Shown: piece by piece, positions 16,730 through 23,318 of the stretch | Position numbering within the stretch: position 1 is the first letter of the stretch | Layout: each line of letters begins with the position of its first letter | Origin: Candidatus Hydrogenedens sp. | GTDB taxonomy: Bacteria; Hydrogenedentota; Hydrogenedentia; Hydrogenedentales; Hydrogenedentaceae | DNA: 23,318 bases | Reading direction: 5' to 3' | Assembly: GCA_035361075.1 (NCBI GenBank) | Contig: DAOSBX010000031.1 | Coordinates: 1,176-24,493 of the forward strand | Position numbers and translations under genes: made by a program | Notes under the pieces: generated by a model | Database searches by the model: none | Told to the model about the DNA's origin: nothing | Seen by the model: the letters and a program-made list of their open reading frames with translations, nothing else

Positions 16730-16806
16730 GGGCGGTTAGCTCAGCTGGTCAGAGCATCTGCTTTACACGCAGGGGGTCGCAGGTTCGAGTCCTGCACCGC
16801 CCACCA
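16730..16806 (+). tRNA. tRNA-Val (anticodon UAC)
   Basis: A 77-nt cloverleaf. The acceptor arm GGGCGGT (16730-16736) pairs perfectly with ACCGCCC (16796-16802), the discriminator base is A and the 3' CCA is encoded (16804-16806). The D-arm has AGCTCAGCTGGTCAGAGC. The anticodon stem CTGC/GCAG encloses the loop TTTACAC, giving UAC, which decodes GUA and related valine codons. The T-arm GCAGG-TTCGAGT-CCTGC is perfect. Stands alone, not in a tRNA cluster. Confidence 0.97.
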
Positions 16807-16942
16807 TCTTATGAGCAGTTCCCTTAATGAGTATGTCTTTTATATTTCAAGAAAAGATTAACATAATGGTTACCAAAGCTATTTGTCTTTTTTTAATAAA
16901 AATGGAGGAGGCAGTTTCTTTACTTTCTACTAAGGTTATGAC

Positions 16943-18289
16943 ATGCAAAAACTTTTAAAAGAAGAACTTGTTTTAATTGTCAGTACAGTCAAATGGATTA
17001 CCTTAGCAATAATAGTAGGGATTATTGTTGGTGTATCAACCGCCATCTTCTTAAAAATATTGACATACTGCATAAACGTTACTAATTCCTATAATCACTA
17101 TTATTTACTTCTCCCTGTAGCATTGGTTATCTGTGGTATTATTGTACGGTATTTAGCTCCAGATGCAGAAGGACATGGCACAGAAAAAGTAATTGAAGCC
17201 ATTCATCGACGTTCGGGCAAAATCAAAGCAATCGTCGTTCCCATAAAACTCATCACAACCGTAATTACCATTGCTTCGGGTGGTTCTGGTGGCAAAGAAG
17301 GTCCCTGTGCACAAATCGGTGCTGGTTTATCCTCTCTATTTGCCGATATATTAAGGCTCCACGATAAAGACCGAAAAAAATTGGTGATATGTGGTATTAG
17401 TGCTGGTTTTGCATCCGTCTTTGGGACGCCTATTGCAGGTGCTATTTTTGGAATAGAGGTAGTATATATCGGTAGTCTACTATATGATATTCTTCTGCCT
17501 TCTTTTGTCTCAGGTTTGATTAGTTACCATGTTACTTCATCTCTCGGCATTACCTATTTTTATCATCCATTAAAATTCTCCTTTGCTTTCAACGAATATT
17601 TTCTAATTATGGTTATCCTGAGTGGTGTCTTTTTCGGTTTCTGTTCGCTTATATTTATTGAAACAATGAATGTAACCGAAAAAATACATAATAAATTGTC
17701 CCTACCCAAACCCATAAAGTCATTTATCGCTGGATGTGTCCTTGTTCTTTTAACATTCATTTTCTCAGATAAATATTTAGGTTTAGGTATTAATACCATT
17801 GTAAGTTCATTAGAAGGGAAACGAGTTGTCGAATATGCATTTCTGATGAAAATTATTTTTACATCCATTACCTTACACTTTGGAGGAAGTGGAGGTGTCG
17901 TTACACCAATATTCTTCATCGGTGCTACTGCTGGAACCCTCTTTGCAGAGGTATCTGGTCTCGATAGGGCTACCTTTGCATCCATTGGTTTTGTGGCTCT
18001 ACTTGCAGGCTCAGCAAATGCACCTATTTCTTCCAGCATTTTAGCGGTAGAGATGTTCGGTCCCAATATTGCCGCATACTCCGCAATTGCTTGTATTATA
18101 AGTTTTGTAATCACTGGGCATAGAAGCATCTACCCTTCACAGGTACTGGCAATTCGCAAATCGGAATCCATCGATGTCGAGATAGGTGAAGAAATTGAAG
18201 ACATCAAACCCTTAATCAAACCAAGAGAAAAAAGCATCCTCCAATTACTAATCAATATCTCCCAATGGATTAAAAAAAAGAAGAAATAA
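16943..18289 (+). CDS. ClC-family chloride channel/transporter
   Basis: Encodes 448 residues, close to the E. coli ClC antiporter without CBS domains. Multiple TM helices throughout. The signature GSGGKEGPCAQIG (114-126) carries the gating Glu119, equivalent to E148 of E. coli. GSGGVVTPIFFIG (315-327) replaces the GIFAP block. The first selectivity loop is GHGTE (77-81) in place of GSGIP. In the helix-H segment FGIEVV (169-174) the residue equivalent to the proton glutamate E203 reads Val173. The highly basic C-terminus ends KKKKK. ATG at 16943 is preceded by AAGG 7 nt away; the richer GGAGGAGG at 16904-16911 is too far. An upstream ATG at 16902 is out of frame. Role in anion flux, pH or ion homeostasis is inferred from family. 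Confidence 0.92.
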   Translation: MQKLLKEELVLIVSTVKWITLAIIVGIIVGVSTAIFLKILTYCINVTNSYNHYYLLLPVALVICGIIVRYLAPDAEGHGTEKVIEAIHRRSGKIKAIVVPIKLITTVITIASGGSGGKEGPCAQIGAGLSSLFADILRLHDKDRKKLVICGISAGFASVFGTPIAGAIFGIEVVYIGSLLYDILLPSFVSGLISYHVTSSLGITYFYHPLKFSFAFNEYFLIMVILSGVFFGFCSLIFIETMNVTEKIHNKLSLPKPIKSFIAGCVLVLLTFIFSDKYLGLGINTIVSSLEGKRVVEYAFLMKIIFTSITLHFGGSGGVVTPIFFIGATAGTLFAEVSGLDRATFASIGFVALLAGSANAPISSSILAVEMFGPNIAAYSAIACIISFVITGHRSIYPSQVLAIRKSESIDVEIGEEIEDIKPLIKPREKSILQLLINISQWIKKKKK

Positions 18290-18298
18290 TATTTTTAG

Positions 18299-18310
18299 GA
18301 ACACCTGTTC
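18299..18310. promoter_or_regulatory. 12-bp inverted repeat GAAC-N4-GTTC upstream of mnmA
   Basis: GAACACCTGTTC lies directly before a TATAAT. The half-sites GAAC/GTTC with four spaced bases match the form of the B. subtilis-type LexA box, but could be chance or a weak hairpin followed by TTTTAT. Regulatory role not shown. Confidence 0.25.
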
Positions 18311-18313
18311 TTT

Positions 18314-18319
18314 TATAAT
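18314..18319 (+). promoter_or_regulatory. Candidate -10 element for mnmA
   Basis: A perfect TATAAT, 42 bp before the mnmA GTG. No good -35 at 16-18 bp upstream (the region is a T-run), so this is a weak call that would need an activator or a non-standard -35. Confidence 0.3.
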
Positions 18320-18361
18320 ACTTTATCTATTGAATGAAACATTATTAAGGGCAATAACATC

Positions 18362-19504
18362 GTGGAATTTGTGGAACAAATTTTAGATTTACTGCCTCCA
18401 CCAGGGACAAAAGTAGCGGTGGGAATGAGTGGTGGGGTGGACTCTTCAATGGCGGTTTGGCTATTGAAACAGCGGGGATGTGAAGTCATTGGTTTGACCA
18501 TGTCTCTATGGGATAATCGCTTCCCATTGCAAGATACTGGCGTAAAAGGATGTTTCGGTCCTGGTGAAGAGCAGGAAATTGCAATGGCACAATCCGTCGC
18601 AGAACGGTTGGAAATTCCCTTTCATGTTATCCGACTCGCAGATGAATATAATAAAGCGGTATTGGAGTATTTCCGTCAGGAATATCTCTCGGGTCGCACA
18701 CCCAATCCGTGCGTTCGTTGTAATCGCACCATAAAATTCGGTTTTCTTATAGAACGAGCACAAAAAGCGGGTATTCCCTTCGATTATTTCGCAACAGGAC
18801 ATTATGCCCGTGTTCATTTTGACCCTGTGCAAAATCGGTATTTATTACTTCGCGGTATAGACCGTGAAAAAGACCAGAGTTATTTCCTCGCCATGTTACA
18901 ACAGGAGCAATTGAAAAAGATTGTATTCCCATTAGGAAACTTTACAAAAACGCACATTCGTGAATTGGCACGCAATACAGGTTTCCCAGAACTGGCAGAC
19001 CAAAGCGAAAGTCAGGATTTCTTAGAGAGCAATAAATACGATGTGCTATTCCGAGAAGACGAAGTGAAAGAAGGAGATATAGTGGATGAGCAGGGACATA
19101 TTTTAGGGAAACATCACGGAATTATCCATTACACCATTGGGCAACGCAAAGGTTTAGGCATAGGCGGAGCGGGTGACCCCTATTATGTAATCGGGTTAGA
19201 CCCCATAAATAACCGTGTTATTGTTGGGCGTAAAACAGCCCTCCTGAAACAAACTATGAAAGTTATTGATTGCAATTGGGTCTCTATTCCTGATGCACCC
19301 GAAACACCTATGAAAATTCAATGTAAAATACGATTACGCCATGAGCCCGCATCCGCACAATTAGAAAAAGTTGACGACTATGGGAAAATTGTCCGTGTTA
19401 TTTTCGATGAACCCCAATCCGCAATTACCCCCGGACAAACCGCTGTCTTTTACAATAATGATATCGTCATAGGTGCAGGCACCATTGATTCGACCGAAAT
19501 ATAA
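18362..19504 (+). CDS. mnmA: tRNA-specific 2-thiouridylase MnmA (divergent second-cysteine region)
   Basis: Encodes 380 residues, family length. It thiolates U34 of tRNAs for Lys, Glu and Gln. PP-loop GMSGGVDSS (21-29) for ATP. The catalytic region GRTPNPCVRCNRTIKFG (111-127) has Cys117 and Cys120. ATGHYAR (144-150), DREKDQSYFL (167-176), HHGIIHYTIGQRKGLGI (251-267) and the C-terminal beta-barrel with 'ITPGQTAVFY' (355-364) are all conserved. In most homologues a second catalytic Cys sits in a SQ(D/E)ICF motif; here the region reads DQSESQDFLESNKYD (213-227) with no Cys. GTG start at 18362 with AAGG upstream. It lies 72 nt after the ClC gene. Confidence 0.94.
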   Translation: MEFVEQILDLLPPPGTKVAVGMSGGVDSSMAVWLLKQRGCEVIGLTMSLWDNRFPLQDTGVKGCFGPGEEQEIAMAQSVAERLEIPFHVIRLADEYNKAVLEYFRQEYLSGRTPNPCVRCNRTIKFGFLIERAQKAGIPFDYFATGHYARVHFDPVQNRYLLLRGIDREKDQSYFLAMLQQEQLKKIVFPLGNFTKTHIRELARNTGFPELADQSESQDFLESNKYDVLFREDEVKEGDIVDEQGHILGKHHGIIHYTIGQRKGLGIGGAGDPYYVIGLDPINNRVIVGRKTALLKQTMKVIDCNWVSIPDAPETPMKIQCKIRLRHEPASAQLEKVDDYGKIVRVIFDEPQSAITPGQTAVFYNNDIVIGAGTIDSTEI

Positions 19505-19792
19505 ACAAACACACGAGTTCGTTCATACAACCGCCACTTTATTGGGATGAACCTCGACTATCCTGTATCGTTGCTTACATGTATTTACCCTACAAGACGT
19601 TTTGTGTTTTTGAGAAAGATAAAAATAGTGAGAAATTATAATTATTTGTCATGAATTAGTGAACTATTTTTTGTGTATCGGTATTTTAAAAAAGAGGGGA
19701 TGTTTGTCCCTATTATATTTGGATTGGGATATAAGTTATCGATATAGTTAAAATATAATGTGAATAAATGTTAGTTAGGAATAAAACATAAC
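19505..19792. other. Intergenic region before the kinase gene
   Basis: 288 bp without a supported gene. GAGTTCGTTCAT (19515-19526) and ATGAACCTC (19547-19555) can form a 9-bp bulged stem with no T-run. GGGA (19697-19700) / TCCC (19707-19710) is a short hairpin in an AT-rich setting. TATAAT at 19754-19759 lies 33 bp before the kinase GTG and is the best -10 candidate, without a clear -35. Confidence 0.4.
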
Positions 19793-22672
19793 GTGTCAAG
19801 TCTCTCAGGTGACATACCTTCACATATTGGCGTGTATCGTATAGATGAGCGAATTGCAGAAGGTGGTTTTGGTGTTGTTTACCGCGGTTTTGACCCGCGA
19901 CTGAAACGTGAAGTCGCCATAAAGGTGCTCCATCCTCAGCATTCCTCAGAGCCGAGTCGTGTTTCTCGGTTCCTACGCGAGGCACAAAGTGCTGCACGAC
20001 TGAACTATCCTGGGATAGTGCAGATTTACGATATTGTTGAGGAAAATCAGCGGTTGGCGTTAGTGATGGAGTATGTCAATGGGAAGAATTTAGACCGCTA
20101 TTTGCGTGAACATCCCAATTTATCCCTTGTAGAACGCATTGGTATTGGCGTGCAGATAGCAGAGGCATTATACTTAGCACATCAAGCAGGGATTGTTCAT
20201 CGAGATGTGAAACCAGCGAATATCCTTGTAGATGAAAATGGAATTGTTAAATTAACGGATTTCAATCTTGCTCGACTTAGAGATACCTCATTAACCCCAC
20301 TAACAGGTGAGCATAATGTATTAGGGACGCCAGCATATATGTCGCCTGAACAGTGCTTGGGTAAAGAGGCAACTCCGCAATCGGATTTATACTCATTAGG
20401 TGTTGTTCTCTATTTCATATTTACAGGGAGCCTACCTTTTGAAGCGGATAATTACCTTGCTTTGATGCGACAGCATACAGACACACCTCCGACGCCAGTG
20501 CGATTAATAAACCCAGACCTACCAGTAGCACTGGAAAAACTTATATCGCAATGCCTTACCAAAAATCCAGAAGGCAGACCTGCCACAGGCAAAGAAGTTG
20601 CGGAACGTCTTCGTGAAATAGAAAAAGAAATTATAAAACATGAGTCAGGGGAAACACCGTTAGCCCAACAGACGATGGTCTTGAAGGAAGAAGGTGTCCC
20701 AGGTCCTGAGCATACTACGCCGTTGCGTGAGATACAGCCTAATTATCCATTAACCCCGCCATCAGATAGCCAGCGACTTCAGAAAGTAGAGAATACGTAT
20801 GCCCAACCTGTTGATGGTTCTGGAGCAGTGGGTGATACGGTCAGAACACCACCTATGTATGCCACACCTGCTGGACAAGGGACTCCTATGACAGGTTTTC
20901 AACCTACACCATCACCAACTTCTGGAATGAATGCACAAATACAAACCCCAACACCGACATCTGCCCCGCCCACAGGACCCGCATACACGATGACTCCTGT
21001 TCCACCGTCAGGGTCGCAATACCCTATGAACACACCTTATTCGCCAATCCCTGGAACAATGACACCTATTGAAGTAGCAACGTCCCAGGGTTCTCCTTCA
21101 GGGTTAAAAAATAACGTTCTTGTGTTGATACTTCTGCTTATCTCACTCGTGTCCTTAATGCTGAGCGGGTTTATGGTTTATACATATTACCATGGGGGAT
21201 TAAATAGAGAATCACAGGAGGCAAAAACAACTTCAACAGCATTAACGGATAAAGAGAAACCTGAATATGACTACTCAAAAGTATTGTCCGATTATTTAAA
21301 AAATAGCGATGATGATAATTATCATTTTGAGGTGTATGGTGAGAAACAAGGCGAAGGCTATAAGGCATATTTTTTGGACCTTACCTCTCAGAGCTGGCAT
21401 CCTGAGAAAACGGTACCTCCATTGTGGCGCCACTGGTTAACCGTAATTGTCCCTAAACAGCGGGTAAAAGATATTGGGATGATGGTTCTCACAGAAGGTT
21501 TTTCAACCAGCGAAGTCCCAATGAGTGATGTGCCACCCTATTTCATTTCCCTTGCGGTATCTACGAAATCCGTTGTTGCGATATTAGAAGGTTTTCCCCG
21601 CGACAATGTCGGATTTTATGAAACACCAACCAAGGTCACCAATCTTACACCCGTTGAATTTATAAACCGCAGTCTTCAGCAATACTTCGAAACGCACGAC
21701 CCAGGTTGGATTGTATTTTGTCCAATAGTCAAGTCCATTGTAAAAGCGATGGATGCCATTCAGGACTTCTTCTTGAAAAACTTACGTTCAGAAATTCCAG
21801 TGAAGGAATTTGTTCTCTGTGGAGATGCTCCGTTCTTTGTTCCATGGCTGGTTCCTGCGGTTGACAAGCGAGTAATTGGTGTCGCTGGAATTAATAATTT
21901 TTCATTCAACATAGAACAGCAGGTAAAACGGTTCCTTCTTGACGAGATGACCCTTCCAGCCCTATTTGCAGAGATGGATGATGCGGGGATACTTGCCTTA
22001 TTTGAGGCGGGAGATGGAGAACATCTTCTTCAGGTTATCGACCCTTATTATTACCGCTCCTCTTTGAACATACCCAAACTAATCATTTCATTGGGTACCG
22101 AGGCATCCAATCATCTCGGTACGTGGTCAGAACAAATGATTTCCGATATTCCCGAACCTACCTGTTGGGTCGTTTATCCCCACGTGCAAATGTCGCGGGA
22201 ATATGCATTCCTACCGCAACAAGTACGCCCAAGTTACGCCTTAACTTCCTCTGTCCGCCTGTATGATTTCAAAGATACCATTCAGGTGTTCTACCAGCGG
22301 ATTTTAGGACAACGCAGTATGCCCGTTTTCCGCTGGCATATCGGAACTAATGGCGAGTGCACTGTTAAAGTAGGTGAAGAAGCGGTGGAGTGTCGATTGT
22401 GGTTTTGTAGCAAAGATAAAAGAGGTGATATTTTCGATTCATCGAACAAAGACTGGAAATGCAAATTACTCACCGAATCTGCGGAAGGTACCTATAGAAC
22501 AAATATCTCCCTCGTGTCTCATCAATATAACGCACTCTTTTTTGAAGTTATTTTCCCAAGCCTTATTGGGGTGCAATTCCCACTGACCTCAAATATTCAC
22601 GTTATTCCACCCAGTATCATTCGGGATACTGTAGATACCCCCTCCGATACAGAGACAGTAACACCACAATAA
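19793..22672 (+). CDS. Transmembrane Ser/Thr protein kinase with extracytoplasmic PqaA-like domain
   Basis: Encodes 959 residues. The N-terminal Hanks-type kinase (about 14-276) has a Gly loop GGFG (24-27), VAIK Lys44, alphaC Glu63, catalytic HRDVKPANI (136-144), DFN (156-158) in place of DFG, and activation-loop end GTPAYMSPE (178-186). A Thr/Pro/Ser-rich linker (about 284-438) leads to one TM helix (441-463). The roughly 490-residue C-terminal part resembles the PhoPQ-activated pathogenicity-related (PqaA) family: WRHWLTVIVP (545-554), SVVAILEGFP (593-602), KSIVKAMDAIQDF (647-659), VKEFVLCGDAP (670-680), VPAVDKRVIGV (687-697), IDPYYYRSSLNIPKLI (749-764) and the late His797. The serine expected at the nucleophile elbow is Ala679. 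GTG start, TTAGGA upstream. It converges with the next gene, 5 nt between stops. Probably a membrane receptor kinase; ligand unknown. Confidence 0.88.
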   Translation: MSSLSGDIPSHIGVYRIDERIAEGGFGVVYRGFDPRLKREVAIKVLHPQHSSEPSRVSRFLREAQSAARLNYPGIVQIYDIVEENQRLALVMEYVNGKNLDRYLREHPNLSLVERIGIGVQIAEALYLAHQAGIVHRDVKPANILVDENGIVKLTDFNLARLRDTSLTPLTGEHNVLGTPAYMSPEQCLGKEATPQSDLYSLGVVLYFIFTGSLPFEADNYLALMRQHTDTPPTPVRLINPDLPVALEKLISQCLTKNPEGRPATGKEVAERLREIEKEIIKHESGETPLAQQTMVLKEEGVPGPEHTTPLREIQPNYPLTPPSDSQRLQKVENTYAQPVDGSGAVGDTVRTPPMYATPAGQGTPMTGFQPTPSPTSGMNAQIQTPTPTSAPPTGPAYTMTPVPPSGSQYPMNTPYSPIPGTMTPIEVATSQGSPSGLKNNVLVLILLLISLVSLMLSGFMVYTYYHGGLNRESQEAKTTSTALTDKEKPEYDYSKVLSDYLKNSDDDNYHFEVYGEKQGEGYKAYFLDLTSQSWHPEKTVPPLWRHWLTVIVPKQRVKDIGMMVLTEGFSTSEVPMSDVPPYFISLAVSTKSVVAILEGFPRDNVGFYETPTKVTNLTPVEFINRSLQQYFETHDPGWIVFCPIVKSIVKAMDAIQDFFLKNLRSEIPVKEFVLCGDAPFFVPWLVPAVDKRVIGVAGINNFSFNIEQQVKRFLLDEMTLPALFAEMDDAGILALFEAGDGEHLLQVIDPYYYRSSLNIPKLIISLGTEASNHLGTWSEQMISDIPEPTCWVVYPHVQMSREYAFLPQQVRPSYALTSSVRLYDFKDTIQVFYQRILGQRSMPVFRWHIGTNGECTVKVGEEAVECRLWFCSKDKRGDIFDSSNKDWKCKLLTESAEGTYRTNISLVSHQYNALFFEVIFPSLIGVQFPLTSNIHVIPPSIIRDTVDTPSDTETVTPQ

Positions 22673-22677
22673 CGAAA

Positions 22678-23232
22678 TTAATACCGAACCAATGTCGCCT
22701 CTACCTTGTCGCGAATGGCTTTTCCTTCCAAAGCCTCAATGAGAGCAAGAGCAAAATCCATCGCAACCCCTGGACCTCTCCCTGTAATAATATTACCGCA
22801 TACCACCACCGCATCATCACAAATCTCAATTTTAGGGAAGTCCTTTTTCTTTAAAAATCCAGGATACGCAGTTGCTCTCTTCCCATCCAACAGTCCATTT
22901 TGGGCAAGTATATGTGGAGCGGCACAAATAGCCGATACATACTTCCCAGAATTCGCCATATTTTTTATAAGTTGAATCACCCGTGCATTATTTGCAAGAT
23001 TATCTGCTCCAGGCAAACCTCCAGGCAAAACTACCATATCAAACTCTTCCGTTAATACCTCATCTAAAAGTTTCTGGGCTACAAGTAATGCACCATGACT
23101 CGCATGTATTATCTTTTCCTTATCCAAACAGGCGGTTGTTACTTCAACGCCAGCACGATTTAATAAATCAATTACAGTTACCGCTTCGACTTCTTCGCAA
23201 CCTTGGGCTAACAAAACAAGAACCTTAGACAT
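22678..23232 (-). CDS. DJ-1/PfpI superfamily protein, YajL/DJ-1 subgroup
   Basis: Encodes 184 residues, the DJ-1 subgroup length. The Rossmann-like core KVLVLLAQGCEEVEAVTVIDLLNRAG (3-28) includes Glu16, the partner of the reactive cysteine. PGGLPGADNL (70-79) precedes the nucleophile elbow AICAAP with Cys103, equivalent to DJ-1 Cys106. GRGPGVAMDFALALIEAL (151-168) is the conserved C-terminal glycine-rich strand and helix. Members are redox-sensing chaperones and proposed methylglyoxal or protein deglycases; activity here is not decidable. AGGAGG 8 nt before the ATG is a strong RBS. The promoter should lie in 23233-23318 or beyond; no clear one seen. Confidence 0.93.
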   Translation of the reverse strand: MSKVLVLLAQGCEEVEAVTVIDLLNRAGVEVTTACLDKEKIIHASHGALLVAQKLLDEVLTEEFDMVVLPGGLPGADNLANNARVIQLIKNMANSGKYVSAICAAPHILAQNGLLDGKRATAYPGFLKKKDFPKIEICDDAVVVCGNIITGRGPGVAMDFALALIEALEGKAIRDKVEATLVRY

Positions 23233-23318
23233 ACCGACAACCTCCTTTGCTTTGTTTAATTAATTATTTTACCTCTAATTTAATGGTTAATTCTAAATTT
23301 TGTCCGACTCGTCTGACT

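Noticed and set aside
17563..18129. 188-codon minus-strand frame
   Set aside because: Lies wholly antisense to the ClC gene, whose motifs are unambiguous; no RBS or recognisable domain.
19515..19555. Bulged hairpin after mnmA
   Set aside because: 9-bp stem with a 3-nt bulge and 20-nt loop but no following T-run; not supported as a terminator.
22668..22682. Shared terminator between the convergent kinase and DJ-1 genes
   Set aside because: Only 5 nt separate the stops and no inverted repeat is visible there.

Overview
The window carries an AT-rich genome segment from a Gram-negative bacterium. LPS-export genes (lptA, lptB, lptC), lipoprotein signals and an ECF sigma factor point to an outer membrane. 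A surface protein that combines GLUG repeats, PASTA domains and Glu-Gly-rich low-complexity repeats, together with a PqaA-like domain and carboxypeptidase-regulatory-like repeats, suggests the wider PVC / Hydrogenedentota / Lentisphaerota neighbourhood. That placement is inference from family flavour only; no rRNA is present to test it. Everything looks chromosomal. I see no insertion sequence, phage gene, integrase or CRISPR array.

Layout. (1) 1-2711, minus strand: the 5' part of a large secreted GLUG/PASTA/EG-repeat protein that runs off the left edge, then a small putative lipoprotein and an ABM-type monooxygenase-fold protein. (2) 3080-11905, plus strand: a probable envelope-response and export block. 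It holds a membrane-anchored DUF4097-like protein, an ECF sigma factor overlapping a two-TM probable anti-sigma factor, a composite terminator plus a TATAAT promoter, a 1003-residue membrane-anchored protein made of about eight carboxypeptidase-regulatory-like beta-sandwich repeats, and two ATPase-permease pairs of the ABC-2 type. It ends in a clear rho-independent terminator. (3) 11934-16443, minus strand: a PrxQ/Bcp peroxiredoxin, then a tightly packed nadC-coaX-lptC-lptA-lptB operon (two overlapping start/stop junctions). (4) 16730-19504, plus strand: tRNA-Val(UAC), a ClC-family chloride channel/transporter and mnmA. (5) 19793-22672, plus strand: a transmembrane Ser/Thr kinase. (6) 22678-23232, minus strand: a DJ-1/PfpI-family protein.

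The most unusual item is the kinase. Its extracytoplasmic half is not PASTA, WD40 or TPR. It reads as a PhoPQ-activated pathogenicity-related (PqaA, alpha/beta-hydrolase-like) domain in which the expected nucleophile serine of the GxSxxG-type elbow is replaced by alanine, so it looks like a catalytically dead enzyme used as a sensor. Other points worth checking are a DFG-to-DFN change in the same kinase, a channel-like proton-glutamate substitution in the ClC protein, an MnmA lacking the usual second catalytic cysteine, an LptC that looks like a lipoprotein with an LptA bearing a helical C-terminal extension, and the sigma/anti-sigma/DUF4097/repeat-protein/twin-ABC cluster as a possible unit.
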